Part shown: positions 32,888-44,892 of the stretch, in pieces
How the letters are laid out: each line of letters starts with the position of its first letter
Numbering within the stretch: position 1 is the stretch's first letter
Assembly: GCF_032062135.1 (NCBI RefSeq)
Contig: NC_092858.1
Span: 164,630,048 to 164,694,047, forward strand
Length of the DNA stretch: 64,000 bases
Direction: 5' to 3'
Origin: Pyxicephalus adspersus
Taxonomy: Eukaryota; Chordata; Amphibia; Anura; Pyxicephalidae
Translations under genes and position numbers: made by a program
Notes under the pieces: model-generated
What the model was told of the DNA's origin: nothing
What the model saw: the letters and a program-made list of their open reading frames with translations, nothing else
Database searches by the model: none

Positions 32888-33289
32888 TGATAAAAATGAT
32901 TATTTGTCATTTGTGGTGGCCAGGAAACATCTCACATGTGTGGAATTAATTTCTTCCAACAAGCTGGATTTTTTTTTCCCCCAAATAAATCCTTGATTTT
33001 GTTAATACTTTTCAGCTGTATCTAATAATATGTTGACTGCTTTATAATTACTCTACAGCTTTTATAATACCCACCATGATGTCAAACTGAGATTGATGGT
33101 GGAATCTGCACCAAAAGAAAAATATTGCCAAAAATATATATCTAATGCAGAACTCTGAGACTGATTAAATATTTAAATGATCATTCCATATTAAGACAAG
33201 ATTTTAGGGATTTAAAATATTTTATTTCCACAATTATATAAAGCTTTTTGTGTCCACCTGTTCGCATCTTATTAGTAAACAGACTTTAA
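32888..33289. other. Intergenic, nothing recognised
   Basis: AT-rich, no gene. Confidence 0.45.
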
Positions 33290-33419
33290 AGGGACCCTGT
33301 TAGATCTTTAAAGATAAATAAATTCCAGTAGCCAACAATAAAATATATACTTACTTCTTTGTGAGTCTATGTGTTGTACCTACACTACATTCCAGTGCTG
33401 AAACTCCTGTAAAGCTATG

Positions 33420-33622
33420 AACATGGGCCACACCTCGGCCATGTGTACAGTGGTGTCCTGATGTCATTGACAGATTGATTAATGACCATTTGGAAATGAC
33501 TGCTGTGCATTGTTATGGAGGACAGCATGGTGCCACTCGCTCCTCCCCTACTGAATAGAACAGTGCTGTGTGTACAGCGCTCGTTCTTTAATCTGTCACT
33601 GGAATTGTCAGCAAAACTGATC
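33420..33622. mobile_element. Harbinger-like MITE, decayed
   Basis: GTGTACAGTGGTGTCCTGATG, GACAGCATGGTGCCACTCGCTCCTCCCC and GTGTACAGCGCTCGTTCTTTAAT follow the block order of the 932-1236 and 20940-21229 copies. Termini are eroded. The segment 33290-33419 before it (TAAAGGGACCCTGTTAGATC) is an unclassified repeat-like stretch. Confidence 0.45.
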
Positions 33623-33779
33623 TACTCATGGTTTTATTCTCTTTAGCTTTTGATATTTCTGAAATTATCGGATGCTTGGGTCACCACCCTCCCCAGTGCT
33701 CCATGGTTCTTTCCTCCAGAACTCCAAACCTCCTACATCACTACAGCACACATCAGTGATATAGGGACAAGAACAATGT

Positions 33780-34003
33780 TTGCAAGGGGTTCCTTGACCA
33801 ATGAGCAATTTGAGCCTATGAGGTCAGTTTAAGTGACACCAATGATCATTTTAACAATCTGTAAGGGTGACATTCTTCCCACTGGCCAGCAATTTAAGAG
33901 ACATTCTTCCTACTGACCACCACACTAATGTACTATGAGCAGTGAATGTTTGAAGTTTTTTCAAGGGTTCCCCTATGTTATAAAGATTGAGAAACACTGA
34001 AGG
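33780..34003 (+). repeat. Dispersed repeat 'G', forward copy
   Basis: Matches the reverse complement of 25181-25428 (GGGGTTCCTTGACCAATGAGCAATTTG, GTCAGTTTAAGTGACACCAATGATC, GGGTGACATTCTTCCCACTGG, CACCACACTAATGTACT). Confidence 0.75.
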
Positions 34004-34152
34004 AATCCTTGCACACAGTAGGGGATGCAGGCACCAACTTTTACAAAGGTATCAAATGCAGCATTGGAATGGAGAGGAAGAAGCACATCCATGTCACCGA
34101 AGAGGCATACTGTTCTACTGCAAGGACCTGGTGTTGTTATAAGGGGCTTAAC

Positions 34153-34235
34153 AATTCCAAGTTTTCTGGATCATCCAGGTTGTTCCATGATAGTCTATCT
34201 TCTCTAGGTTTGGAGATCTTTAATAAATCAAGCCC
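34153..34235 (+). mobile_element. Palindromic MITE family 'A', right half only
   Basis: ATTCCAAGTTTTCTGGATC ... TCTTTAATAAATCAAGCCCA is the right arm of family A; the left arm is absent. Confidence 0.65.
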
Positions 34236-34435
34236 ACTAACCAATTAAAAATCCTGATTCTGCTTTGCTTCTTTCCAATTATTTTTGCATCTCCTAGATA
34301 TTCCCATAACACTTCCTATAAATGTAAACATGTTCTAAATACCCAACATGAGGACACCTCAGAATATTGCCAGGTAGAATGACCTTTAAGCCATAAAGCA
34401 ATGGGTTTGTGGTACATTTGCAGTGGATTCTCTGA

Positions 34436-34540
34436 TGTAGATACATTAGATTATGAGCCTCTTTGACCTAGTGACATGACTATGGACTCTGTAAAGCGCT
34501 GTGTTGGCGCATTAAAAATTCTGTGTAATAATAATAACTG
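34436..34540 (+). mobile_element. SINE 3' fragment
   Basis: ACATTAGATTATGAGCCTC, GACATGACTATGGACTCTG, AAGCGCTGTGTTGGCGCATTAAAAATTCTGTG and AATAATAATA: the 3' third of the V-SINE-like family, with a small deletion around the ATATG. Confidence 0.7.
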
Positions 34541-34799
34541 AATTGTTACTTTTTATGGACAAAAATTCATTAGAAATATCAGGATTCACTTAGATCTTAG
34601 ATAGTGCAAATGCAAAATGTATGTGGGTAATTGAAAAACAAGGCAAAGAAGAGTGAGCAATAGATGGATGCCTACAATTTGCCAACATATCAAATGCTTG
34701 AGAAAAAAAATCACAATTAAGTAGAAGTGACTCGGGTCTAGATGGTATGAAAGTGTAGGCACTGAGCTGCAGAAAAAGAAGCAAACTCTGCCGTCATCA
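34541..34799. other. Intergenic, nothing recognised
   Basis: No gene. Confidence 0.4.
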
Positions 34800-35240
34800 T
34801 ACAACTTCCCCCCAGTTGGAGATCACGTCCTAAAAATGAGGGATTTGTGTTCATGTTTTGGCTCCGGGCGCTCTCCACATATTGGCCCCAGCTTCCTTCC
34901 CGTGTGGGGCCTGTCTGTCAGGTCCAAATGTTATTAAGCCAAGACAAGAATAAACCATTGGGCAGTTTTACCCGCCTGTCACAATGAACATGGTTAAAAG
35001 AAGCTGGCCCCCTGTTGGGAGTAATAAGGCACCCTGGGATGGGGAAAAAAAACGTAGGTCAATAGTAGAAGGACTCCAGCATGTGCAGACAAGGACTTGC
35101 CCCCTGTTTCTGCCTCATGGTCATTGTTACTCTGCACTGACCAGCTGCCTGCGATCACCGGACTCCAAACACAAAATGGGTAACCCAGCATCCATTCAGC
35201 CAAGATTAAATGACTGAAATGAAGCACACCTCTGAATAAT
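34800..35240. other. Candidate conserved non-coding element
   Basis: Unique GC-balanced sequence with CTCCGGGCGCTCTCCACATATTGG, AAATGTTATTAAGCCAAGACAAG, TTTTACCCGCCTGTCACAATG and CAGCTGCCTGCGATCACC. No coding signature: frames on both strands are short and unlike known proteins. Confidence 0.45.
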
Positions 35241-36030
35241 TGCTTCCTAGAAGGGGAGCTGTGCTGAATAGCCATGCATACCCATTGATTAATACAATGC
35301 AAGAGGAAAGGTCTGCAGGCATAGAACAGTTTTAGACAACCCCTAACCTCTTCACCAATAACATCTAGTGATGTGCAAGTTCATTATACTAAAACAAGTA
35401 AGTAAAGGAAGACATATATGTAGCAATACAAAGAACCAGGGATTTAAAAAAATGATTTTTTTAAAAATAAATAATATTATAATTTAACATTATTTAAAGA
35501 TTTTTCAATTCTGGTTATACATTGGTGGGCCCAGAGAAAGCACCATAAGGCATTAGGAGGCAAATGCCTATTATTTCTTCAGTAGCAAATGTTCACTAGT
35601 AAGGTTTTAATGATTTTGCTTTTGCAGTGCTAAACTTTTTAGACATGGAGTAGGGGGGCCCAACAAGCTTTCCTAGCATGGGGCCCAGAAATTTTGGATG
35701 GCGGTCTTGCTTAAAGCAACTCAAAATCTAAATTAGAAACCGAATGAAGCTAAATGGATTCTACATAATACAGAATTATAAAAAATGTAGAGTCATATGA
35801 TTTATGAAAATGAAGACAGTATACCACAATCCAAAGTTTAATTTGCAAGGAAAATAAGTATTCAGAGATCTTAGAACCTTTTTTTTAACAAACTAATAAA
35901 ACTTTTTTACACATTATTCAGCCCTTTTACATAAAGCGTAAAAAAAAACAAATCTAGTACCAATGACAATAAAATAGTTAAAATAGTTTATCTTAAAAAA
36001 AGTTACCACTTGTGCTGCCTTGTCACTATG
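35241..36030. other. Intergenic, unclassified
   Basis: 35510-35720 (GGTGGGCCCAGAGAAAGC .. GGGGCCCAGAAATTTTGGATG) looks like an old dispersed repeat; otherwise AT-rich. No gene. Confidence 0.4.
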
Positions 36031-36034
36031 CAAA

Positions 36035-36220
36035 TGTAGAAACATCCATCCTACAACATATATCTCTGTACCCCTGGCGCTCCAACCGTAAGCGTGGTGA
36101 CTTCAAATCAGTGATGGCTCATTGTATGCCCCCTTCGCTCCTTAGCCAGTTACTAACAATTCACAGGATACAAGGCGCTCTGTGATTGAGAGAAGGTGAA
36201 TCACGGAATTAGGGTTGCTG
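36035..36220. other. Candidate conserved non-coding element
   Basis: CCCTGGCGCTCCAACCG, GTGACTTCAAATCAGTGATGG, CAGTTACTAACAATTCACAGG and TGAATCACGGAATTAGG in unique, balanced sequence. Confidence 0.4.
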
Positions 36221-36279
36221 CACAAAGCTGGGGATGTTTTACATATGCATAGTGAGAAACAATGTGGGGCAGCTCAAGA

Positions 36280-36685
36280 GGTTAATTTTTATTCTAAAGC
36301 TATTTTAGGCAGGAGCTGGAGTTCTTCTTTAAATCAGTATAAAACCCCCCCATACTTACCTGTCCACATTCCATTGCAAGGTGCCACTATCTTCTTTTTC
36401 CTTCCTTCCTTCTTCCTCCTTGCAATCTTCAGCCATTTTGACTGGCCAGACCAAGATGACGTAACTCCTGTGCAAAGCGTAGGAGTATATTCAGTCCCAG
36501 CAGGCGCAATGGAATCTGAAATTGCCGGGTATTCTGGCAACAAAACCTGAGCCACACATGTGCAGCCTAGCTTTTTTGACAATTCCATGAAGCAATCAGG
36601 CAGGTAAGAAGGATTTTTGCAGAAGGGACATCCCCTAACCATTTCTAAAATAATGGCCAGCTTGATCAATCATTTTAAAAGTGCA
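36280..36685. mobile_element. Unclassified frog-type DNA repeat, 'J'-like
   Basis: CCATACTTACCTGTCC..ATCTTCTTTTTCC and, at the other end, AAAGTGCAGTTTTAGTTAC. Similar openings occur at 54.9 kb. Open frames of 111 codons on both strands cover it but show no known domain. Confidence 0.4.
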
Positions 36686-37530
36686 GTTTTAGTTACATAT
36701 TTAGCTAGACAATGACTCCTATCAAGTGGGGGGAATTCCAGATACAGCTCCAGGTGCAGTGGTTGGTCCTGAATTTGGATAAGCCCATACTTACAATACA
36801 AAATAAACATCAAAAGTGAACACAAAAAATATACATTTGAAATAATAAAAAATAAAAGAAAGATCCAGATTGAAAAAGGGATCCACCTTTAGCATGGGAG
36901 AACGAATAGGTAGTACACTCCTAGGTATGGTGACTTTTATGCCTTTTATAGGAATTAGTATAATTAAATAGTAAGTATTGGTAGCCAAAATTATCTAAGT
37001 TACTAATTTCCCCCAAAGTCCATATTCACCTGTCCACACAAGCAGCTCATTTACTTCTGTAAATGCACAAATTAATCCTTATTCTTTTCTATGGGGAGAT
37101 TGTCTATAATGTCCCCATCAAAGAAAAAACTCCAAAGGGTCTAATGGTATTTTTCCAAGCATGTGCAAAAGATGTGGAATGACTGGTACACTTTGCAGCT
37201 GTGGATGTGACACCCCATGGACCACCCAGCGTAGATCTGGCAGGCAAAGGGTTAATAATATTTATTCTTTAAATCTCTATATTGAACGACTGCATGAAAT
37301 TGTGAGCCGTGAACATTGCACTAAAATTTAATTATAATCATGCATAATAAAAGAAACTAAGAGAGGTTCAGGGGAAATATTATTTTCTATTACAATATAT
37401 ACAAACATTTTAAAGGGAATCTGTTTTATTTTGTCTGAGATAACAAAGTTTAAAAACATATTTTTACACAATGAAGTAAAATGTATAGGTGGCATAAATA
37501 TAACAATTACCAATAAAGTCATTTCCTTCA
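36686..37530. other. Intergenic, nothing recognised
   Basis: AT-rich, no gene. Confidence 0.45.
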
Positions 37531-37539
37531 GCCACAGAA

Positions 37540-38190
37540 ATCTTCAATACAACATGTCTCTTTTTTTAAAAAGCACCTGAGATGATATTGTCCATAGGAA
37601 GCTACAAGATTCCAGCTGTCATTTTATCTCGGCACTGTCCTGGAGGTCAATATGGCTGCCATGCATTAGCGGTTACTGAGAAGCTATTACAAATACAAGA
37701 GCACGCGGTAAAAAGTGGAATTGTCTCACGAAGGAGCATCCACTTAACATTCAGATGAGCCGTATGGGATAACACTCTTCCTGAGTGGAAGCCAAACACA
37801 TTTCTATAAGTCTGTCATCTGTTGCCACATGATATGGCATGGACCTCGCTCTACAGCCTTGTAGAATGAATGGGAAGAGGTGGAGATCTGAATGAATGGA
37901 GATTGGTTGTCCAGCAAGACTGTTAATCTCGGGAAAGTCATCCTGGGCAGTATTTGCCCACCCATTACATGTCAAATAAGCCAGGGGGCCCTTCTCGCTG
38001 ACCTCCATGGTTACCTCCTAATAGAAGATTTACTGCTTGGTGACCCAGGCTTGGGCCTGCTGCAGCCATCCGGGTCTCAGGCCATTAAGCAGTAAATCTT
38101 GCTTTTCAAGCCTCTTGTGTCAGGTTAGACACTTGGGCTCCAAGCTGCAGTGACAGAAGACAAGCAGTGGGCAGGCAGTTACACTTGTGA
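37540..38190. other. Candidate conserved non-coding element (long)
   Basis: GATGATATTGTCCATAGG, TCATTTTATCTCGGCACTG, GGTCAATATGGCTGCCATG, GAGCACGCGGTAAAAAGTGG and TGTTGCCACATGATATGGC, followed by a second part in which GATTTACTGCTTGG (38027) is inverted as AGCAGTAAATCTTG (38088), making a ~75-bp hairpin. Unique and non-coding in appearance. Confidence 0.45.
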
Positions 38191-38490
38191 GAATTTAAAG
38201 CCCTCTTGTGCTCTCCTTCACTCAACCTCTCCTCCTTCTTTTACCCCCATTGTTCCCCAGCTCGCCCACACATTACCAGCCCCATTCATCCTGCATGGAG
38301 AAGAAAGGGAGGATGAGTCTGATTTTAATCAGCTATTGTGAGGAAGAAATGCAAAACATGAACGGGAAAGTATGCTATTGTTTCCAACAAACTGGACAAG
38401 GAGAGGAACTAGAAAAGAGTTCAAAGGCAAGGCCTGGCTAGTTTTCTTGAACCATTCTTATGTTTTAGAGGGTACATATGTGTATTAATG
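38191..38490. other. Unclassified, moderately GC-rich
   Basis: Pyrimidine-rich start at 38205-38260. No gene model supported. Confidence 0.35.
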
Positions 38491-38511
38491 CCTCAAGGAA
38501 GACATGAAAAA

Positions 38512-38625
38512 CATCTATCCCTCTATCTTTCTATCTATAGATCTATATATCTATCTTATATTATATGTATTATATTATATTATAGCTATTATATATCTAT
38601 ATTATACTTTTAGACATTTTCTATG
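38512..38625. repeat. Degenerate ATCT/ATATT microsatellite
   Basis: CTATCTTTCTATCTATAG grading into TATATTATATGTATTATATTATATT. Confidence 0.75.
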
Positions 38626-39099
38626 TACTATAGTTTTATCTCTCTATATTTTTTATGCTTTCTTTCATGCTTATTGTAAATCAAAGTAAACGTAAATCAA
38701 ATACAGCATTTTAATTTTGATTGATACACCAGTGCATTATAAGGTCTGTAAGTACAGCCATCAGGGTGAAAGTGAAAAAAGCCCCCCTTTCCTCGTTACC
38801 CTCCCACCCATTTAAATGTTGATGTACACAGAAGCTAATTACAGACATGCAACCCCAGATGTTTAGCTTAACTATCCAACTGTGTGGGATCCATTTTGTA
38901 AACTCATTCACACTCGTGTTGCGATTTGTGATGCCATTTTTGGACGCAACATGAAACCTCTGGCCGCCATTCAGTGGGCAGTCACTTCCTTTCACTCGAA
39001 AGATGAAGCAATTAAACTTTTGTGAGCTGCAGTTGAAAATATTTGAGTTGCAGTTGCTAGTGGACATATTCCCTTGCAGGACAGTAAACCACACTGCAA
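38626..39099. other. Intergenic, unclassified
   Basis: No gene. The minus-strand frame at 38711-39094 (127 codons) has no recognisable domain. Confidence 0.35.
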
Positions 39100-39520
39100 T
39101 TGCAGTCCACTATACGACAAAGTGTTTCTCAGATGCTGGGGTTAACTATGAACTGCTCAAGGGAACCCCTTTATGTATCCAAAGGCAACTTTTAGAGCCA
39201 CCCCACATGGGTAACCATGCAGTGCAGATGGCGGTTGAGGTTGCAGTGCAGCTACTGCTTCCTCCTACTTGTGAACTGCGCCCATGGTTGAGACTTCACC
39301 CTCAATTATCCGTAGTTGCCCATAAGAAGTTAATAGGGCAGGAGTGGGAGGTTCAGTGCCACCACTGCCATCCATTGCAAGGTGTCAACCAGTATTTCTT
39401 TAAGAACCAAAACAGAGATTGGGGTGGCCAAGTGGTTGGCAAGGTGCACCTAGGAGCCACCTGGGAACGACGCTCCCACTGCTCATCTGAACGTAGCCCA
39501 ACAGGTATCCTTTTCTAAGT
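39100..39520 (-). mobile_element. Dispersed repeat/MITE family 'H', reverse copy
   Basis: Its reverse complement shows GTTCAGATGAGCAGTGG, CAGGTGGCTCCTAGGTG, CACCTTGCCAACC, TCTCAACCATGGGCGCAGTT, as in the copies at 19.7 and 19.9 kb. The 171-codon plus-strand open frame across it is not a gene I recognise. Confidence 0.55.
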
Positions 39521-40400
39521 CATGAGCAATTTTTTTTGTATCTTGTATTTAGATTCCCCTAATTTCACCATCTCAATCAAATCTGGATTTTTACCAAAAC
39601 AGAAAACTGTCAGTTTCATTCACCCCTAACAAATACACACAGCAAATGCACCGCATAAAAGAGTCTCCATGAATGGGGTGTGAATGTAGACTTTTTGAAA
39701 TCGGGCCCACTCTTATTTTTCTGCTTTATTGAATGAGCCCGATCTACCAGAGCGTTTATATTGGACATTGAAAAACAACCCACCTACACTGCCTGCCTGA
39801 CAACAAGGAGGACAGAACACGGACAACAAAGACGATTGAAAGTCTTACATGGCATTGCGGCCCACAAATCTGTCAGTGCCCCTCACCTCTGCCCTGCCTA
39901 GCCACATTTATATCTTTCTGTCAGGGTGGGTGGTATTGGGATCTTCATTCAGATCAGGAGCTTAAAGTGGACCTGTCATCTACATACAATAGAATACTAA
40001 ACTGAAAATTAATGTAGCTGAATGTGCTAAACCAACAACGTAGGCATTAGGCATTCCAGCCGCCTAATATATATTTAGTTTTGGATAGGGAGGAAAGTTA
40101 GAATGTGCATCTCTTATTGTTGTCCGTGTCTCCTTGGAAAATTTTCCTTTTACTTTATGTCTCAGATACTAGCAGGGGTGAATCTGCCATTCCCTTTTTT
40201 TAGGTAGACTTGTATGGGATGGAGTCACGTTAACTAATTGTATTTCCAACAAGGTAAAAATAGTTGGAGAATATTAGGTGCTTTCCGTATCCAAGAAGTT
40301 GATGAAAAGTTATGTTCAAACAATGCTCAAGGTCATATGTAATAACACAACAAGATGTCATATAAGAATCAAGTGATTTCATATTCATTCTGTGAAAGCC
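39521..40400. other. Intergenic; weak CNE-like patch at 39.75-39.95 kb
   Basis: 39755-39945 (TTTATATTGGACATTGAAAAAC, GACGATTGAAAGTCTTACATGG) is unique with enhancer-like texture, weakly. 39960-40260 begins AAGTGGACCTGTCATC, a start shared by frog dispersed repeats. No gene. Confidence 0.35.
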
Positions 40401-40401
40401 T

Positions 40402-40562
40402 ACTAGATTGTAAGCTCTTCGGGGCAGGGTCCTCTCCTCCTGTATCCCTGTCTGAATTAGTCTGTCATTTGCAATCCCTATTTAATGTACAGCGCTACGT
40501 AATATGTTGGCGCTATATAAATCCTGTTTATTATTATTAATAATAATAATAATAATAATAAA
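40402..40562 (+). mobile_element. L2-like 3' end with AAT tail (best copy)
   Basis: AGATTGTAAGCTCTTCGGGGCAGGGTCC, CATTTGCAATCCCTATTTAATG, ACAGCGCTACGTAATATGTTGGCGCTATATAAATCC, ending in (AAT)n. The first block is shared with L2/CR1-tailed SINEs of reptiles, which supports an L2-like origin of the tail. Confidence 0.8.
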
Positions 40563-41396
40563 GCTGCCTGTTTTATTGTGGTTATTAAAACCTCACTGGG
40601 ATTTATGGCCCTTCCACATCTTTGCTTTAGAAAACTCCAATGCATAATGCATTTTTATGTGCATTTTACATGCATTTTCTTCTTTTTATTTTCATCTTTT
40701 TTTGTCAAACGACTCAAATTATTCATTGATGAAAATGCCTATTGTGTGTTTATTGCAATTTTATGTGTTTTCTATTTGTTGCCATTATCATGTAATGCAC
40801 ATTTTTGCCAAAAGGCACCAAAGATCAGGATTGGTGCACTGAACTAGTAATACCATACGACTATAATGCGTAATGCATTAATGCAAAGAGCTTCATGAAA
40901 TATAGTGCTAGCTACTTCTAGCACACTGAGATTGTTTATTGAAGCACATATAAAAAATAAAGGTGTTTAAGGCCGGTAATGTAAATTTAAAAGTGCACAA
41001 GTCATAGTAAATTTGTGTTTAAAATATATTTAACATATATCCCTTAAAAAGTCAACATTTTCTTAGAATTCTTTTATTGGCATCCTAGTGTATGTGTAAT
41101 TGGTTAAATCATCTGCCAATTTATCATTTTAACATCCAATGAGCTTAGTATGAATGGTAATAAGTGGTATCTGGTAGCAGTCCATCAACTACGGAAGGGT
41201 GAATGTTTTTTAACATGGTATACCAAACATGAAGAACCCACCATTTACCTGCCCTGCATTCATAAAGCCAGGTATTGGGCAGCCTTCTACAATATAGTCA
41301 GACTTCTGGGGAATTCTCAGGTGTCATCCGGACTGTGAGTTTGTACTAACTGATGAATTCTTCTGAAGCCTCTGCCTCCTTTTTAGATTCAGCACA
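40563..41396. other. Intergenic, nothing recognised
   Basis: AT-rich, no gene. Confidence 0.45.
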
Positions 41397-41730
41397 TTTG
41401 CACAGTGGTTAACACTCTGGCCTTTGCAGCTCTGTGTTCCAGATTCAAATCTCAGCCAGGATACTATCTGCATGGAGTTTGCAGGTTCTCCCTTTGTTTG
41501 CGTGGGTTTTCTTCTGGGTACTCTGTTTTCCCCCACATTCCAAACACCTGCTGATAGGTTAATTGGCTTCCCCCCAAAAGTAGCCTTAGATTGTATGAAA
41601 GACATATGACTATGGTAGGGACATTAGATTGTGAGCTCCTTTGAGGGACAGCTAGTGGCATGACTATGTACTTTGTACAGCGCTGTGTAATATGTTGGCT
41701 CTATTTAAATACTGTCTAATAATTTAATAA
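41397..41730 (+). mobile_element. V-SINE-like tRNA-derived SINE (full length)
   Basis: A-box region TGGTTAACACTCTGG, B-box region AGATTCAAATCTCAGCC, core GCATGGAGTTTGCAGG..GCGTGGGTTTTCTTCTGGG, tail CAGCGCTGTGTAATATGTTGGCTCTATTTAAAT and TAATAATTTAATAAT. Confidence 0.85.
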
Positions 41731-42017
41731 TACTATCCCCTGGTTAGTGGGCTGACTTTTTCTATAAGCCCCACTATTTTTTTGGTTTCATCTGTGACAG
41801 CCTTTGGCAATCCAGATTTGCCTTCTGTATTTAAACACCAACTTTTTTTATGATCTTGGACAGGCTGTCTACTTGTAGGGGATGTATGGATATCAGAGCA
41901 CATTTTATTTGATTACAATCTCTTCTAAAGGGCAGGTTAATCCATTTCGATTGGCCTTTCTATGGTTTGTGAATGCTACTCACTGATGCTTTTTATTGAT
42001 CATTGGTGATGTTGGTG
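41731..42017. other. Intergenic, nothing recognised
   Basis: No gene. Confidence 0.45.
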
Positions 42018-42212
42018 TTATTAATATTACTGCACAGTATTTAGCTAGCGCCAACATATTCCGCAGTGCTGTACAAAGTCCATAGTCATGTCACTAGCTG
42101 TCCCTCAAATGAGCTCACAATCTAACGTCCCTACCATAGTCATTGTCTTTAATACAGTCTAAGATTGGGTAAGACAACCTAACTGCATGTTTTTGGAATG
42201 TGGGAGGAAACC
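42018..42212 (-). mobile_element. V-SINE-like SINE, 5'-truncated, reverse
   Basis: GTTATTAATATTACTG, TAGCGCCAACATATTCCGCAGTGCTGTAC, AAGTCCATAGTCATGTCAC, CTCACAATCTAACGTCCC and TGCATGTTTTTGGAATGTGGGAGG: reverse complement of the SINE from core to tail; the tRNA head is missing. Confidence 0.85.
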
Positions 42213-42785
42213 TGACTTAAACTTCACCTGTCCTGATCTTCATTCTACAGCCATTCCATAGCATGTGGAGACCTTTGTAAACTTGCCATAAAGTTGTTGC
42301 AAAAAATTAATTTTAAGCAGAGCGGAACAACATTGTGAAGCCTTAAAATGTTATAATTCGATCTGCCCTGACCTTCTTCTGATTTTGTACTTACTACAAG
42401 TTTGCTCTCCACTCTGGTTCTTGCTAATGGTTTGAGCTTTTCTATTGTATTGTCCACTCTCTGTATTATCTTTTGTCTCGGATTGTGTGCCATTCTGATG
42501 GACCTCTAAACATATGCGGTGACATCATTGTGGTGGACATCTATTGCACTCTTCAAATCTGATTAAGGTACTTTGCTGTGTCAGTGCTGGAAATTATTTA
42601 CTCTTTCCTTGCATGGGTTCAAGAATTTATTTGCAAAACATCCTGCAGTCCAAGCTTTCATAATTAATATTCAATTTACTTTTTCAACATTTTTAAATCT
42701 GAATCTTTCATGAAAAGTTTTCGGGTCCCTTGAAGGTCCCTTATTACATGCATCCTATTATGGGGTGACAACAGTCTTCCAATTT
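42213..42785. other. Intergenic, nothing recognised
   Basis: No gene. Confidence 0.4.
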
Positions 42786-42789
42786 TGCT

Positions 42790-42890
42790 TTCGTCATTGC
42801 ACCCATTGGTAGGCAGCTTTACCAGCACACATTTCACAGGCATGGTCCACCATTGTCACCATATGGAAGCCAGCCTAGAGCAATCATATG
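42790..42890 (+). repeat. Dispersed repeat 'K' fragment
   Basis: Shares CACACATTTCACAGGCATGGTCCAC and flanking words with 30520-30635. Confidence 0.45.
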
Positions 42891-43285
42891 CAAAGAGATT
42901 ACATTTGCACAAGAAGTGTAAAAAAATAAAATATTACAGAAGATCAGCAACACTGAGATGCAAAAAAATATAAAAAAAACTATTGGATTACATAAATTAT
43001 TAAATATTATAAATTTGAAATAAAAAACAAGGCAAAATACATAAACCAACCTAAATTAATTTACCATTTTTTATTGTTTTCACCCAAGACTCATCTATTC
43101 ACCACAACTTTATACATTATTCACATTGTATTTATAGAAATCATCTGAACCAATATTTACTTGTGATTCAAACATTTTCCAATGAAATCAGGTAAATTGG
43201 TGGAATATTAAAAACATTTATAAATAGACCCCTAAATATCATCCGGTTATGATTAAGATCTACATAAGGTACGTATATTGAGGTT
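42891..43285. other. Intergenic, AT-rich
   Basis: No gene or repeat recognised. Confidence 0.45.
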
Positions 43286-43289
43286 ACTT

Positions 43290-43500
43290 GCGTATTTTTC
43301 TGTACTTGCACTCTCTCCCAGATTCACACGGAACAATCCCAATTAACCGTTCCCAGCGACAGCTGCTCGCACAAGTCATGTTGATTTGTTTTAACTCCTC
43401 CTGTAAGAATAAAAATGTATTTGACTGAAGAAATGATTTGCAAAGTTTCTCATTTGCATTAGATCTAAAGCCTCATGAGCCTAACTAAGCTTCTCTCAGC
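43290..43500. other. Candidate conserved non-coding element
   Basis: GATTCACACGGAACAATCCC, AATTAACCGTTCCCAGCGACAGC and CAAGTCATGTTGATTTG in unique sequence; SOX-type AACAAT and homeodomain-type AATTAA words are present. Confidence 0.4.
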
Positions 43501-43689
43501 ATGGTTTTTCATTCTTATTCACACACCTTGAGACAAAGGCTATAAAAAAAAACCTGAAAGGGAAAGTTTTTTGTGTGTGCCAGCCTTGCCTGGTAAGTGT
43601 TCTCTGCATATATATACAACCAGCAAAGGGCTCCAGAAAATGTCGCTTGTAGAAGAAAAAAACTCCTATGTAAACTTCATTGCCATTCA

Positions 43690-44300
43690 AGATCGGCTGT
43701 GACACGGCACAAGTGATGTATTAAGAATGCAAAATGTGCTGTTAGGTTTGGGGTGTTTACCAGCTCGGCTCCAGACACTTGACCCTGTGTGGCGGACCCC
43801 CTAATCCTCTGATCTGCATGCCTAAGTCTGGCCCTGACGAAATTGACTGGAGCACTTGTAAGCCGATTCATCAGCACAATCCAAAGCACTCACCTACCTC
43901 GTCCCTATTCTGTGTCCCGCTCCTCCCCTCTCCCAAACTCGATTTGGCCCTGCAAATTGTGAAATAAGTTGTTTGGGCTGGATTTGCAGAGTGAATTGTC
44001 CCCTTAATGAAACAGTCTGTTCATTATACGGTGGTAGCAAGGAAGACTTGACACTCCCACACCCCAAGAACCCCGGGCAGGTTAACGATTTTAGACTGGC
44101 CGTTGACAAAAGACCTGAATAGGCCCCCGAGCCGTCCAATTGGGCTCGCAAACATCTAAAGAGTTACTGGCTTGTGTGCCGGTGGATTTATGGCACTTCT
44201 CTTCTTAATGCCGTAGATTTGTACGGACAAATTGGCCTGTCCTGAATATGTTTGCCAAAGCCACTAAAGAGTTTGCTGTTTCTTTAGCCTGGATTTTCTT
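43690..44300. other. Candidate conserved non-coding element (long)
   Basis: GGCACAAGTGATGTATTAAG, GCTGTTAGGTTTGGGG, AAGCCGATTCATCAGCACAATCC, GGATTTGCAGAGTGAATTGTCC, GGCTCGCAAACATC and GTTTGCCAAAGCCAC. Unique and balanced. Short frames on either strand show no known domain. Confidence 0.4.
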
Positions 44301-44668
44301 AGGGGGCAAATAAATTGGTAAATGCTTTTATTTACCAAACAGCAAAATGATCTTATTTTTAAAGTTCTTAAAGTTTATTTAATGCCAATATTTTTATAAT
44401 TTTGTAGTAAATGGTAAACTTCACTGCCACTTTTTTAAAATTAACTTATTGTATCTCACTTTTATTTCATGTACTGTATATACAACAGAAAGTAAGAGCA
44501 AATTTTTGATGGTCATCAGAACAAGTTACAAGTTACAACGAGTTACGACGAAATGTCACTAGGACAGGTAAGGGGGGGGTATTCTATTGGTGATACGGGC
44601 AACGCTGGCTTTAGATTTAGGCTCTTTCCCTTCCCATGGTGACTCCCATTGAAGTTCCTCTCGACAAT
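44301..44668. other. Intergenic, nothing recognised
   Basis: No gene. Small duplicated words ACAAGTTACAAGTTAC near 44521-44545. Confidence 0.4.
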
Positions 44669-44892
44669 GGACCTGATTTAATAATGCTCTCCAAGACCGG
44701 AGACGATAAACTATCTTAGAAGGAGCCGAATAATCCAGCAAATCTAAGATGGATTTGGTCCAGGACTGAAGACATTTGCCAACCCATAGCAAATGATTTT
44801 AGTAAATTCATTCCATGTTGGTATATCATTCATGTTCTCTAATGATAGTCTATCTTCTTCAATCTTGGAGAGCTTTAGTCAATCAGGTCCAG
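44669..44892. mobile_element. Palindromic MITE family 'A'
   Basis: TGGACCTGATTTAATAATGC ... GCTTTAGTCAATCAGGTCCA with GATAAACTATCTTAG / TAATGATAGTCTATC inner arms. Confidence 0.75.

Noticed and set aside
39003..39518. 171-codon plus-strand frame
   Set aside because: Lies in dispersed repeat H with copies at 19.7 and 19.9 kb that do not keep the frame; no known domain.
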